From an uncultured Clostridia bacterium (GTDB lineage Bacteria; Bacillota; Clostridia; Oscillospirales; Ruminococcaceae), in contig CANQVE010000001.1 in the NCBI GenBank assembly GCA_947627205.1, positions 124,001-188,000 of the forward strand: DNA of 64,000 bases, in the 5' to 3' direction. The notes below the pieces were generated by a model. The model had not been told where the DNA came from and did not search any database. It saw only the letters and a program-made list of their open reading frames with translations. The position numbers were made by a program, and so were the translations under genes. The number at the start of each line of letters is the position of its first letter. Position 1 is the stretch's first letter. Shown one piece after another: positions 1 to 10,608 of the stretch.

Positions 1-89
1 TTTCCCTTTGCTATAACGCTCTCGTTGTCCATATCGAGAAGCTGATATTTAAGCGAGGAGCTGCCGGCATTGATAACTAAGATCTTCAT
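1..89 (-). CDS. ackA: Acetate kinase, N-terminal fragment (truncated by window edge)
   Basis: Reverse strand from ATG at 89 translates [30 protein letters not shown], the acetate kinase N-terminus. Confidence 0.88.
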   Translation of the reverse strand, partial: MKILVINAGSSSLKYQLLDMDNESVIAKG

Positions 90-248
90 TGTTTCAAATT
101 TCCTTTCATATAATAAAAATAGCCACATAGCCACTTTCATTTTAAAACATTTATTAAAAAAAATCAAGGGCTTTTGTAAAATTTTATTGATTTTATTTAA
201 GAAATGTTGTAAAATATACTAAGTAAATAATTTTAAAAGAGGACATCT

Positions 249-1418
249 ATGTATACGGCGGCAGTTATTGCGGAATTTAACCCGTTCCATAACGGGCATA
301 AACACCTTATTGAAACGGCGCGGAAAGCGGGAGCAACACACGTTTTATGCATTATGAGCGGAAATTTTGTCCAGCGCGGAGACGCGGCGATATTCGACAA
401 ATTTGCACGCGCAAGGGCTGCTCTCGAAAACGGCGCAGATCTTGTAATTGAACTTCCCGCAAGGTTTTCGCTTATGTCTGCGGAGGGATTTGCAAGGGGC
501 GCGGTCGGAATCTTATCCGAGCTTAATGTTACGGATATGCTTGCTTTCGGGAGCGAATGCGGAGATATTTCGGCTCTTGAAAAAGCGGCGGCGGCTGTGA
601 GACAATGCATACGCTCCGATAAATTCTGCGAGCAGATAAAGCTGGGGAAAAGCTATCCCGCGGCTTTACAGTTTGCCGTTAAGGAATACTGCGGCGAGGA
701 TATCGGCGAAATTTTAAAAAGCCCGAACAACACCCTCGGCATAGAATATCTAAATGCGCTTGAAAAGCTGAAAAACCGCATAAAGCCTTTTACGGTAAAG
801 CGTACCGTTCCTCACGGAGAACAGGGCTTTGAAAACGGGGAATTTGCGAGCGCGTCGCTTATACGGCAGATGATAATAAACGGCGAGGACTATTCCGCTT
901 TTGCGCCCGTTATAAACGAGCCGACGGCTGATATTTCACGGCTTGAGCGCGCGGTGCTTTCAAAACTAAGGTCGCTTTCCGAGGAAGAATTCCTCGGCGG
1001 GGCGGACTGTTCTAACGGTTTGGGAGAAAGGCTGTATAAAGCCGTAAAAAAAGCGGGGAGCCTAGATGAGCTGTACTTCCTCGCAAAAAACAAGAGCATA
1101 ACTTTAGCAAGGGTACGCCGAGCGGCGCTGTGTTTGTTTCTCGGCATAACGAAAGAATTTTCGCCGCCCGCTTATATACGCGTTCTGGGAATGAATGAGC
1201 GCGGAAAGGAAATTCTTTCGGCGGCGAAATGCAGACTGCCCGTGGACACTTCGCTGAAAGCGCTGTCATCGGCTTCTGCCTCGGCACACAGGCAGGCTTA
1301 TTCCGAAGCAAGGCTCGGAGATATTTACGCTCTTGCGTTTGAAACGCCCATTCCTTGCGGATATGATTTTACCGCAAAGCCCGTTATTATCCGAAACCAA
1401 AATAGAGGTACTGTATGA
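249..1418 (+). CDS. tmcAL: tRNA(Met) cytidine acetate ligase (YlbM/TmcAL family nucleotidyltransferase)
   Basis: N-terminal AVIAEFNPFHNGHKHLI...GNFVQRGDAAIFDKFARA motif. Confidence 0.88.
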   Translation: MYTAAVIAEFNPFHNGHKHLIETARKAGATHVLCIMSGNFVQRGDAAIFDKFARARAALENGADLVIELPARFSLMSAEGFARGAVGILSELNVTDMLAFGSECGDISALEKAAAAVRQCIRSDKFCEQIKLGKSYPAALQFAVKEYCGEDIGEILKSPNNTLGIEYLNALEKLKNRIKPFTVKRTVPHGEQGFENGEFASASLIRQMIINGEDYSAFAPVINEPTADISRLERAVLSKLRSLSEEEFLGGADCSNGLGERLYKAVKKAGSLDELYFLAKNKSITLARVRRAALCLFLGITKEFSPPAYIRVLGMNERGKEILSAAKCRLPVDTSLKALSSASASAHRQAYSEARLGDIYALAFETPIPCGYDFTAKPVIIRNQNRGTV

Positions 1419-2734
1419 GCAATTTTGATGAACTAAGAACTAAACATCCGCTGTTTATCTATCACAGCTATGAGCTTAGCGAAAACAGCCTTACTTTCCA
1501 CTTTCAGATGGACGAATATCATTTTTATCCGAAGTGGGAATTTGACAAAAACTATTTGCAAGGGAATTTTTCACGGCTTCAGCTCGAAGAAGCGGCGTTC
1601 TCGCTGGGAATGGCGGAGCTTGTTTCATACTGGAAGTGCAGTTGCTGTCCTACGGTTGAAATAAAATGCAAAGGGCTTTCCGAATGGCAGAAAGAATGGT
1701 GGAAAAAGCTCTATTTTAACGGCTTGGGAGAATTTTTTTACCGAAACGGCATTGAAGCAGAATTTGACAGCTTTATGACAATAATCGCGCCCGAAAGCGA
1801 ACCGCTTCCCGAAACGAACAGCGTTCTGAACGGCGCGCTTGTTCCCGTGGGCGGAGGAAAGGACAGCGCCCTTACTCTTGAAATTCTTAAACAGGCTAAA
1901 GAGGACATAACGCCATATATTATAAACTCGCGAAAAGCAACAGCAGGCTGTGTCGAAGCGGCGGGCATTTCTCCCGAAAAGACGGTTTGTCCCCACAGAA
2001 CAATAGACAAAACTCTGCTTGAACTAAATAAAAAAGGCTATCTTAACGGTCATACGCCGTTTTCGGCGGTAGTGGCTTTTTCGGCTCTGCTTTTCGGGAT
2101 AATGACAAATAAAAGATACATCGTACTTTCAAACGAAAGCAGTGCGAACGAAACTTATGTCGAGGGAAAAAACGTAAACCACCAATACAGCAAATCCACC
2201 GAGTTTGAAAGTGATTTTCGCGTATACTGCGCGAAAACTTTCGGGAACTGCCCCGAATATTTCAGCCTACTGCGCCCGCTTTCAGAATGGCAGATAGCGC
2301 GCGCATTCGTAAATTATCCGCAGTATTTCCCCGTTTTCCAAAGCTGTAACCTCGGAGGGAAAACGGATATATGGTGCTGTAACTGCGCCAAATGCCTTTA
2401 TGTATACATTCTGCTCGCAGCATTTCTTGATGATGATACGCTTATAAAAATTTTCGGCTGTAATATGCTCGAAAAAGAGGAGCTTTCGGATATGCTCGAC
2501 GGGCTTATGCTCGAAAAAGAAGACAAGCCGTTTGAGTGCGTCGGAACGAAAAACGAAGTTAGGCTTTCGCTCTCAATGGCTCTTGAAAAAAGAAAGGCAA
2601 ATGTTCCCGCGCTTTTAAAACGGTTCAGTGAAAAATTCCCCGATTACAAGCCCGCTAAACTTACAAAGTTTTTTGACAGGAACAATTTCGTTCCCGAAAA
2701 ATTTACAGGATATGTGGAGATGCTCGCAAGATGA
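1415..2734 (+). CDS. murL: MurL-like UDP-MurNAc-L-Ala-L-Glu epimerase family protein (PP-loop-like GGGKDS motif)
   Basis: VPVGGGKDSALTLEIL, C-terminal WCCNCAKCLYVY; overlaps and is co-transcribed with murD-like gene. Confidence 0.6.
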   Translation: MSNFDELRTKHPLFIYHSYELSENSLTFHFQMDEYHFYPKWEFDKNYLQGNFSRLQLEEAAFSLGMAELVSYWKCSCCPTVEIKCKGLSEWQKEWWKKLYFNGLGEFFYRNGIEAEFDSFMTIIAPESEPLPETNSVLNGALVPVGGGKDSALTLEILKQAKEDITPYIINSRKATAGCVEAAGISPEKTVCPHRTIDKTLLELNKKGYLNGHTPFSAVVAFSALLFGIMTNKRYIVLSNESSANETYVEGKNVNHQYSKSTEFESDFRVYCAKTFGNCPEYFSLLRPLSEWQIARAFVNYPQYFPVFQSCNLGGKTDIWCCNCAKCLYVYILLAAFLDDDTLIKIFGCNMLEKEELSDMLDGLMLEKEDKPFECVGTKNEVRLSLSMALEKRKANVPALLKRFSEKFPDYKPAKLTKFFDRNNFVPEKFTGYVEMLAR

Positions 2735-4029
2735 AATATGATGAACTAAAACCGATATTCAGCGGAAAAAGAGCCGTTATTCTCGGCTACGGTCGCGAGG
2801 GGAAAAGCTGGCTCGAAATATTAAAGGAACTGAATGTCTGCAAGGAAATAGCCGTTGCCGATATGAACGAGCTTTCTATTCCCGATATAACGACAATTTC
2901 GGGAGAAAACTATCTTGAAAAATGCGCGACATACGACCTTATTTTACAATCGCCCGGGGTTATCGTAAAAAACAGGCTCGATGAAAAGACGAAAGCGAAG
3001 ATACTGACGCAGACCGAGCTTCTTTTAATGCTTCACCCGTGCAAAATAATCGGCATAACGGGGACAAAGGGAAAGTCAACTACGTCTTCTCTTATTTATC
3101 ACTTTCTAAAGGCAAACGGCATAAACTCAATGCTTATAGGAAACATCGGCATTCCCCCGCTCCAAAGGCTCGAAGAGATGAACGAAGATACGACGGCGGT
3201 CTTGGAGATGAGCTGTCATCAGCTTGAATTTGTAAGGCATTCGCCCGATATTTCGGTTTTGCTGAATATCTTCCCCGAACACCTCGACCACTATGTTGAT
3301 TTTAACGCTTATGCAAACGCAAAGCGCAATATAGCGCGGTTTCAGGATAAAGACGGCGTTGCTGTAATAAACAAAGCTCTTCTGCCCGCCGAAACGAAAG
3401 CGAAAGTATTTACCGCTGCGCTCGACGAAAATGCGGACATTTGGACGGACGGCACGGACATTTTTATGTTCGGAGAAAAACTTGCAAACATAAAAACCTC
3501 TCTTTGCGGAAAGCATAATTTGTATAATATAGCCGTTGCGCTTGCGGCGGCGGTAAAAGCGGGAGCGGACAAGGACAAGTGCCTTTTGTCGCTGAATGAT
3601 TTCAATGCTCTCGAACACAGGCTCGAAAAAGTAACAGTAATAAACGGCGTTGAATATATAAACGACAGCATAAGCACCGTGCCCGAAGCGGCGATCGCGG
3701 CGGTAAAGGCTTTTGACGGCGTTGACTGTCTTATTCTCGGAGGAATGGACAGAGGGATATCTTATGATAAATTAGGAGATTTTTTAAACGGCGGAGAAGT
3801 CGCAAACGTCATTCTCCTGCCCGATACGGGAAAAAGGCTGGCGAAGCTCATAACGAACGAAAACGTAAACGTTGTGTTCGCACAGAATATGGAGCAGGCG
3901 GTCGAAACTTCCGCCAGGCTCGCGAAAAAGCGCGTTGTGCTCTCCCCCGCCGCAGCAAGCTACGGGTTTTATAAAAACTTTGAGGAAAGAGGGAGACACT
4001 TTAAAAGCCTTGTTATGGAACTGAAATAA
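2731..4029 (+). CDS. murD: Mur ligase, UDP-N-acetylmuramoyl-L-alanine--glutamate ligase (MurD/MurD2-like)
   Basis: GITGTKGKSTTSSLIYHFL, EMSCHQLEFVRHSPDISVLLNIFPEHLDHY, NDSISTVPEAAIAAVKAF. Confidence 0.85.
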   Translation: MKYDELKPIFSGKRAVILGYGREGKSWLEILKELNVCKEIAVADMNELSIPDITTISGENYLEKCATYDLILQSPGVIVKNRLDEKTKAKILTQTELLLMLHPCKIIGITGTKGKSTTSSLIYHFLKANGINSMLIGNIGIPPLQRLEEMNEDTTAVLEMSCHQLEFVRHSPDISVLLNIFPEHLDHYVDFNAYANAKRNIARFQDKDGVAVINKALLPAETKAKVFTAALDENADIWTDGTDIFMFGEKLANIKTSLCGKHNLYNIAVALAAAVKAGADKDKCLLSLNDFNALEHRLEKVTVINGVEYINDSISTVPEAAIAAVKAFDGVDCLILGGMDRGISYDKLGDFLNGGEVANVILLPDTGKRLAKLITNENVNVVFAQNMEQAVETSARLAKKRVVLSPAAASYGFYKNFEERGRHFKSLVMELK

Positions 4030-4074
4030 AATTTAGGGGAAAACCTTTTTCAAATGGTTCTCCCCTTAAATTTT
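4028..4074. terminator. Long stem-loop between convergent murD-like and dnaJ, probable bidirectional terminator
   Basis: AAATTTAGGGGAaaACC...GGTtcTCCCCTTAAATTT. Confidence 0.5.
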
Positions 4075-4096
4075 CTATAACTGTTTGATCCGAATT

Positions 4097-4124
4097 CTTA
4101 CCTCTTACCTCTAACCTCTTACCT
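4097..4124. repeat. Heptanucleotide tandem array (CTTACCT)n
   Basis: CTTACCT CTTACCT CTAACCT CTTACCT; abuts the dnaJ stop codon. Confidence 0.85.
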
Positions 4125-5288
4125 CTACTTGAACATATCTTTAAGTTTATCAAAAAAGCCTTTGCGCTTTTCGTAGTTTTTATCATCAAGCGTTTCGTCA
4201 AAAGCGATAAGCGCCTCTTTCTGCTTTTTGTTCAAGTTTTTCGGAACTTCAACTACCATTTTTACAAGCTGGTCGCCCCTGTCGCCGGGGTTTCTCTGCA
4301 GGCGCTGAACGCCCTTTCCGCGAAGCCTGAATACCTGACCGGGCTGTGTTCCCGCGGGGACTTTATAGCTTACCATTCCGTCAATTGTCGGAACGTCTAT
4401 CTCCGCACCGCAGACCGCCTGCATATATGTTATCGGGAAATCTATCAGGATATCGTCCTCGTCGCGCTTGAATACGGGATCGCTCTTTACGGAAATTCTT
4501 ACTTTCAAGTCACCGTGCTGACCGCCGTTTGTGCCTGCCGCACCTTTTCCGCGAACAGAGAGCGTAATTCCGTTATCAACGCCCGCAGGGACGTTTACAT
4601 TTACGGTCTTTGTCTGCATGGTTCTTCCCGAACCCGCGCACTTCGAGCAGGGCTTTTCGATTATCTTTCCCTTTCCTCCGCACTTTGTACAGGGCTTTTG
4701 CGTCTGCATCATTCCGAACATACTGCGCTGCTGTACGGTAACAACTCCCCTGCCGTTGCAATCGGGGCAGGTCTTTACAGTGCTTCCCGCAGCTGCGCCC
4801 GTGCCTTTACAGTCGGGACATTCTTCAAGACAGCTTACGTTTATGTTTTTGGAAACGCCCTTACATGCTTCCATAAAGCTGATATCAAGATTAACGGCAA
4901 TATCCGAGCCTCTCTTTGCGGCGCTTCCGTTCGCAGAACGGCTCGAAGAAAAACCTCCTCCGAAACCGCCGAAGCCTCCTCCGAAAATGTCCGCGAAGAT
5001 GTCGCCGAGGTCGACGCCGTCAAAACCGCCCGTGAAATTCGCCCCGCCGCCATAGCTCGGATCAATGCCCGCAAAGCCGAACTGGTCGTATTTTGCGCGC
5101 TTTTCGGGATCCGAAAGCACCTGATTTGCCTCGTTTATCTCCTTAAACTTTTCCTCCGCCTCGGGGTTGTCGGGGTTTAAGTCGGGGTGATACTGCTTTG
5201 CAAGTTTTCTGTACGCCTTTTTTATCTCGGCGTCAGTCGCTCCTTTTTGCAGTCCCAAAACCTCGTAATAATCTCTTTTGTCTGCCAT
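4125..5288 (-). CDS. dnaJ: Chaperone DnaJ
   Basis: J domain with HPD, G/F-rich linker, four CxxCxGxG-type zinc motifs. Confidence 0.97.
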   Translation of the reverse strand: MADKRDYYEVLGLQKGATDAEIKKAYRKLAKQYHPDLNPDNPEAEEKFKEINEANQVLSDPEKRAKYDQFGFAGIDPSYGGGANFTGGFDGVDLGDIFADIFGGGFGGFGGGFSSSRSANGSAAKRGSDIAVNLDISFMEACKGVSKNINVSCLEECPDCKGTGAAAGSTVKTCPDCNGRGVVTVQQRSMFGMMQTQKPCTKCGGKGKIIEKPCSKCAGSGRTMQTKTVNVNVPAGVDNGITLSVRGKGAAGTNGGQHGDLKVRISVKSDPVFKRDEDDILIDFPITYMQAVCGAEIDVPTIDGMVSYKVPAGTQPGQVFRLRGKGVQRLQRNPGDRGDQLVKMVVEVPKNLNKKQKEALIAFDETLDDKNYEKRKGFFDKLKDMFK

Positions 5289-5302
5289 AATTATTCCCTC
5301 TT

Positions 5303-6373
5303 TTACTCTGCACCTATTTCACTTTTGTCAAACAAGTCGGGATCAACAAGCGGAGTTACAAGCTCGCATATCTCTCCGCTTTTGTCATATCCCCAGAAGC
5401 ACTGATAATATCCGTCGCCGAAACCCGACGATATCATAACCATTTTTTCGTTTGTGTCGGGATTTGTCCACTCGGTAAAGTCGCCGCCCTCGCGCTGAAA
5501 TGCGGGGAGCTTTTTATAGCTTTCGGCGAGAATTGACGCGAAATAATCGTCATAGTGGTTTTTATCGGGATTTGCTTTGTGCCATTTATCTATCCACTCG
5601 CCCATTTTATCCGCGCCTTTTGCGTCAATAAAGCACGTCATGCCTGCGTCCACGGGATAACCCGTCCATATCGTGCCGTCCTTTGAAACGTTCGCCGCGG
5701 TTTCGGGAACGGGCTTTGCAAGCTCATAGCGAACGGCTTTCGTGTCCTTTATCTTAAGCCGCGCGGTGCAAATTCTTATTCCCGTGATACGGCTTCGGCA
5801 AATGCTCACCTCGGCGGGATATGTGCCGTTTGGAATTTCCTGCTCCAAAGTCGGCATAAACTTTCCCATTGCGATATAACAAAGCGGATCGGCGACAACA
5901 ACGTGATTTGACGTTATATCTACCTTTCCGACTTCGAGGAAATTCCGCGTCACGTTCTTTACAAACTGCCTGTCGGTCTTGTCAGCGTCAAGCGTCATGC
6001 TTTGGACATACGCCTGATTTTTCTTAAACAGCGTATTTATAGCCGCTTTCATTTGCTCGCGCGCATTAAAATCGCGGATAAATGCCGCCATTCTCTGCCC
6101 AAAATCCAGCGCGGTCTTTTCGTCGTACAGGTCCCTCATACCCGTGAAAACGTGCCCGCAGTTTTCAAGAGAATTGCCCTCATAACCTCCCGCAACGCCG
6201 ATAAACCACTTTCCGAGAGCGGTTTTTTTGTATCTTATGACGTAATACGTCAGACCGTCCATAACGAAGTCATGCGTTGCTTCGATTTTAGCGGGAGATT
6301 TGCCGAAATCTTTCGTCTTTTTGAGCCATTCGGACAAAGCCTTGCACGCGGCGTTAGCCTGTTCGTTGTTCAT
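5303..6373 (-). CDS. DUF4241 domain-containing protein
   Basis: C-terminal [10 protein letters not shown]...[12 protein letters not shown]...[14 protein letters not shown]...[13 protein letters not shown] pattern of DUF4241. Confidence 0.7.
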   Translation of the reverse strand: MNNEQANAACKALSEWLKKTKDFGKSPAKIEATHDFVMDGLTYYVIRYKKTALGKWFIGVAGGYEGNSLENCGHVFTGMRDLYDEKTALDFGQRMAAFIRDFNAREQMKAAINTLFKKNQAYVQSMTLDADKTDRQFVKNVTRNFLEVGKVDITSNHVVVADPLCYIAMGKFMPTLEQEIPNGTYPAEVSICRSRITGIRICTARLKIKDTKAVRYELAKPVPETAANVSKDGTIWTGYPVDAGMTCFIDAKGADKMGEWIDKWHKANPDKNHYDDYFASILAESYKKLPAFQREGGDFTEWTNPDTNEKMVMISSGFGDGYYQCFWGYDKSGEICELVTPLVDPDLFDKSEIGAE

Positions 6374-6461
6374 TCCGTCCTCCGTATACCGCAGTTATCA
6401 ATATACTGCAAATCGCCGAGCGGCGGAAAACCGCTCGGCGTTGTGCATAAACTAAACAATA

Positions 6462-8294
6462 TTACTTTTCGGTGTACTCAACGTCAACAGCGCCGTCGTC
6501 GTTATCTGAGCCGTTATTGCCGTTATTGCCTGCGCCCTGAGCACCCTGCGCGCCCTCGGGAGCGCTAGCCTGATATACCTTTTGAGCTACCCCGTAAAAC
6601 GCGTTCTGAAGCTCGTCTTTGGCTTTCTTTATTGCCTCGATATCAGTACCCTTGAGGGCTTCTTCGAGAGCGGTTATCTTCGGCTCTACCTTTGCCTTGT
6701 CGTCTGCGGAAACCTTGTCGCCGAACTCGCTCATTGACTTCTTTGCCTGATAGCACAAAGAGTCAGCTTCGTTTCTTGCGTCAACGTCCTCTTTGCGCTT
6801 CTTGTCCTCTGCGGCATACGCTTCAGCTTCTTTAACAGCCTTGTCTATATCTTCCTTGCTCATATTTGTAGAAGCGGTTATGGAGATGTGCTGTTCCTTG
6901 CCCGTGCCGAGGTCTTTTGCAGATACGTTTACAATGCCGTTTGCGTCAATGTCGAAAGTAACTTCTATCTGCGGGATACCGCGGGGAGCGGGAGCAATTC
7001 CGTCAAGACGGAAGTTTCCTATGGACTTGTTGTCCTTTGCAAACTCACGCTCGCCCTGCAAAACGTTTATATCGACAGAGGGCTGATTGTCCGCATAAGT
7101 CGTAAATACCTTGCTTTCCTTTGTAGGAATGGTGGTGTTTCTTGCGATCATTCTCGTGCATACGCCGCCCGCTGTTTCAATACCGAGCGAAAGCGGAGTA
7201 ACGTCGAGAAGAACGATACCTTGTACTTCCTTATTGAGAACACCGCCCTGAATTGAAGCTCCGATAGCTACGCACTCGTCGGGGTTAATTCCCTTGAACG
7301 GCTCTTTTCCGAGGAAGTTCTTTACCATGTCCTGAACTGCGGGAATTCTGGTCGAACCGCCGACAAGAAGTATCTTGTGTATCTCGCTCTTTTCAAGACC
7401 GCTGTCGGCAATAGCCTGCTTCAGCGGGCCCATTGTCATATCGACAAGGTCTGCGGTAAGCTCGTTGAACTTTGCTCTCGAAAGCGTAACGTTCAGGTGC
7501 TTAGGACCTGTTGCGTCGGCGGTTATATACGGAATGGAAATGTTTACGGAAGTGGAGTTTGAAAGCGCTATTTTTGCCTTTTCAGCCTCGTCTTTAAGTC
7601 TCTGCATTGCGAACTTGTCGTTTGAAAGGTCAATTCCGTCGGACTTCTTAAATTCGCTCTTGAGATAGTCCATTATCCTCTGGTCGAAATCGTCGCCGCC
7701 GAGGTGGTTGTTTCCTGCGGTAGCAAGAACTTCCTGAACGCCGTCGCCGATGTTTATGACAGATACGTCGAACGTACCGCCGCCGAGGTCGTAAACAACA
7801 ATGTTCTGGTCCTCTTCCTTATCTACGCCGTATGCGAGAGCCGCCGCCGTAGGCTCGTTTATGATACGCTGAACATTAAGTCCCGCAATTTGTCCTGCGT
7901 CCTTTGTAGCCTGGCGCTGGCTGTCTGTAAAGTATGCGGGAACGGTTATTACCGCGTCCGTGACTTTTTCGCCGAGATATGCTTCAGCGTCGTTTTTCAG
8001 CTTCTGAAGTATCATTGCCGAAATTTCCTGGGGAGTGTACTTTTTGCCGTCAATGTCAACTTTGTAGTCGCTTCCCATGTGACGCTTAATTGAAATAACG
8101 GTCTTTTCGGGATTCTGTACAGCCTGGTTCTTTGCAAGCTGACCTACAAGTCTTTCTCCGTCCTTTGTAAACGCAACAACGGAGGGGGTTGTTCTTGAAC
8201 CCTCGGAGTTTGTAATAACGACAGGCTCGCCGCCCTCTATTACGGATACGCAGCTGTTTGTCGTGCCTAAGTCAATACCTATTATCTTGCTCAT
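6462..8294 (-). CDS. dnaK: Molecular chaperone DnaK
   Basis: [27 protein letters not shown]..., full-length Hsp70. Confidence 0.98.
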   Translation of the reverse strand: MSKIIGIDLGTTNSCVSVIEGGEPVVITNSEGSRTTPSVVAFTKDGERLVGQLAKNQAVQNPEKTVISIKRHMGSDYKVDIDGKKYTPQEISAMILQKLKNDAEAYLGEKVTDAVITVPAYFTDSQRQATKDAGQIAGLNVQRIINEPTAAALAYGVDKEEDQNIVVYDLGGGTFDVSVINIGDGVQEVLATAGNNHLGGDDFDQRIMDYLKSEFKKSDGIDLSNDKFAMQRLKDEAEKAKIALSNSTSVNISIPYITADATGPKHLNVTLSRAKFNELTADLVDMTMGPLKQAIADSGLEKSEIHKILLVGGSTRIPAVQDMVKNFLGKEPFKGINPDECVAIGASIQGGVLNKEVQGIVLLDVTPLSLGIETAGGVCTRMIARNTTIPTKESKVFTTYADNQPSVDINVLQGEREFAKDNKSIGNFRLDGIAPAPRGIPQIEVTFDIDANGIVNVSAKDLGTGKEQHISITASTNMSKEDIDKAVKEAEAYAAEDKKRKEDVDARNEADSLCYQAKKSMSEFGDKVSADDKAKVEPKITALEEALKGTDIEAIKKAKDELQNAFYGVAQKVYQASAPEGAQGAQGAGNNGNNGSDNDDGAVDVEYTEK

Positions 8295-8343
8295 AATTAT
8301 ATCTCCTTTTCAATAATAAAAGATTTTAAGTTTTTGCTCTTTG

Positions 8344-8934
8344 CTATTCGGCAACTGCCACTATTGCAAACCTTATGACCTTGTCGCCGATCTTATAACC
8401 CTTTGCAAAGGTCTGAACGATCTTGCCGCTTTCTCCTCCGGGAACTTTCTGGACCGCCTGATGATAATTCGGGGAGAACGTTTCGCCGTCGCTCTTTATC
8501 TCCTCAACGCCAAGACTTTTGAGCGTTTCACAGAAGCTGTCGAAGATCATCTTTACGCCGCTTTTGTAGTTCTCGTCGGAACATTCTGCCGCTAAAGCCC
8601 TTTCGAGATTGTCCATAACGGGCAGGAACTTTGATGTGACGTTCGTTATGATGTCCGCTCTCAATGCGTCCTTTTCGCGCTGCGAACGCTTTCGGAAGTT
8701 GTCATACTCCGCCATTGTCCTCAAAAGCTGATCCTTTACGGCTTTAAGCTCTTCGGCAATTTTGCTGTCCTCGTCTTTGATTTCCTCGGCAGTGTCCGCG
8801 CCGTCCTCGGCTTGCTTTTCGGGCTCGGTCGTCTCTTTTGCCTCGGTTGCCTCATTTGTCTCGGTTGCCTCATTTGTCTCGGTTGCCTCGTTCTCGTTCA
8901 CTTCGGACTTTTCTTCTTCATTCATCATCGTCAT
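8344..8934 (-). CDS. grpE: Nucleotide exchange factor GrpE with low-complexity TNEATE repeats
   Basis: AEYDNFRKRSQREKD, LPVMDNLERAL; N-terminal 18-nt repeat encodes TNEATE units. Confidence 0.94.
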   Translation of the reverse strand: MTMMNEEEKSEVNENEATETNEATETNEATEAKETTEPEKQAEDGADTAEEIKDEDSKIAEELKAVKDQLLRTMAEYDNFRKRSQREKDALRADIITNVTSKFLPVMDNLERALAAECSDENYKSGVKMIFDSFCETLKSLGVEEIKSDGETFSPNYHQAVQKVPGGESGKIVQTFAKGYKIGDKVIRFAIVAVAE

Positions 8935-9973
8935 CTCCCTTGTTTTCTATTTCAAGGCTCTCTTTTTCGGAGAGCATTGTCGATACCTTTTTGCTAAGAT
9001 ATTCCACATAGGGGATTATCTTTCTGTAGTCGAGCCTCATAGGACCTATTATGCCGAGCGTTCCCGCGGGCTTTCCGTCCTTATAATAGCTGGTGCTTAC
9101 CAGCGTTGAATTTGAAATGGCGAACGTTCCGCTTTCCTCGCCGAACTTTACGTTTATTCCCGAAAAAGCGTTGTCCAAAAACTCCGTAAGCTCTCCCTTT
9201 TTTTCGAGGAATTTCATAACGTCGTCCGCTTCAAATTCTCTGCAGGCAAGAAGATTTGCTTCTCCTCTCACGTCAACGCTGTCTTTCATCATCTCCTCGG
9301 AAAGCTCGTATACAGCGTTTATGAGGGGCGAGAGGGAAAGCATATAGCTTCCCATTGCCGCGACGACGCCGTTTACATATTCCTCGGACATATTTTCAAC
9401 GTTCATTCCGCACAGATGCTCGTTTAAAAAGCTCGTTATGCTCTGCATCTGCTCGTTCGTGAGGTCAAATTCCATGCGGCAGACCTTGTTTTTTATCGCG
9501 CCGTTCGACGTTATCATAAGCAGAACGTACATTCTTCTGCCCGTCGGAATGACTTCGACCTTTGAAATTACCGAAAACTTTGCCGCGTGATTTGTGGATA
9601 TCGCCGCGCATTTTGTAATTTCAGCGAGAGCCGTTCCCGCGTTTTCGACTATCGCCTCATCTGTCAATCCTCCGCTTTCGAGAAGCTCGTCTATCTGCGA
9701 GATTTTTTCAACGGAGAGCGGTTCGGGACACATAAGGTGGTCGATATAATACCTGAATCCCTTAAAGGTCGGAACTCTTCCCGCAGACGTGTGCGGGTGG
9801 TCGAGATAGCCCTCCTGTTCGAGTGCCGCCATTGTGTTGCGGATAGTGGCGGAGCTTACGCCGATATCGGACATTTCCGCAAGAGTTTTTGAGCCGACAG
9901 GCTCGCCCGTGCGGATATATTCGTCGATTATCGCGGTTAATATCTTCATTCCGCGCTGCTCCACGCAAACCAC
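8918..9973 (-). CDS. hrcA: Heat-inducible transcriptional repressor HrcA (GTG start as drawn)
   Basis: EPVGSKTLAE...VSSATIRNTMAALEQEGYLDHPHTSAGRVPT. Confidence 0.95.
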   Translation of the reverse strand: MVCVEQRGMKILTAIIDEYIRTGEPVGSKTLAEMSDIGVSSATIRNTMAALEQEGYLDHPHTSAGRVPTFKGFRYYIDHLMCPEPLSVEKISQIDELLESGGLTDEAIVENAGTALAEITKCAAISTNHAAKFSVISKVEVIPTGRRMYVLLMITSNGAIKNKVCRMEFDLTNEQMQSITSFLNEHLCGMNVENMSEEYVNGVVAAMGSYMLSLSPLINAVYELSEEMMKDSVDVRGEANLLACREFEADDVMKFLEKKGELTEFLDNAFSGINVKFGEESGTFAISNSTLVSTSYYKDGKPAGTLGIIGPMRLDYRKIIPYVEYLSKKVSTMLSEKESLEIENKGDDDDE

Positions 9974-9985
9974 TCCTTGCTTGTT

Positions 9986-10012
9986 TTAGCACTCTATCTC
10001 TTTGAGTGCTAA
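9986..10012. promoter_or_regulatory. CIRCE operator (HrcA binding site)
   Basis: TTAGCACTC-N9-GAGTGCTAA, perfect consensus. Confidence 0.97.
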
Positions 10013-10202
10013 ATATAATTTAACACAATTATAAACGTTTGTCAAGTGTTTTTGAAAAATAATTACACAAATAATTAAAATAATTTCACACAAATTTGTG
10101 GAATTTCACTATATGATTAAAAACAACTAATAAAACAACTAACCACCTTTTGGTTTTTGCGTCTATAAACCAAAAAACTTGATCCAAGAAAAAGAGCTTA
10201 GG

Positions 10203-10292
10203 TCGGCGCCGCGATTTTGCTGAGCGGAGCGAAGCAAAATCACGAACGACGCGCAGCGGAGTGAGCAAGCCGCGTCAGCGGCGCGGCGCCGA
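10203..10292. other. GC-rich cloverleaf-like inverted repeat in intergenic region
   Basis: Outer TCGGCGCCGCG/CGCGGCGCCGA; inner GATTTTGCT/AGCAAAATC and GACGCG/CGCGTC. Confidence 0.6.
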
Positions 10293-10608
10293 GCGGGCGG
10301 GAGCCTGCTGTTCGGCTAGAAGAGGGTTTGAGCGGACAAGTGCATTTTGACTTTGTGCGTTTAAATCAGATCCACGGAATAACAAACAAACTGCTTTTCT
10401 GTTCAAGCTATAGCCTCTTGCCTCTGAATTTCTAGAGTCTAATTGAAAATCTCATGAAATATATTAAAAGGTACTTGAAATGTTGAATATATTTTGTTAT
10501 AATAAACATGGCAGAATATATTTTCCATAAAAATTTTTACATAAGTTGACAGATTTTAGTATATTTGCACATTAAACATAAATTTAACAATTAAGAGGTG
10601 ACAGCATA

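Noticed and set aside
4515-5180. Long plus-strand ORFs opposite dnaJ
   Set aside because: Antisense to a clear DnaJ gene with codon-mirrored composition; spurious
8844-8890. 18-bp tandem repeat in grpE
   Set aside because: Encodes an acidic low-complexity GrpE N-terminus (TNEATE); common type of intragenic repeat
9986-10012. CIRCE element as a novel palindrome
   Set aside because: Perfect match to the well-known HrcA operator; ordinary
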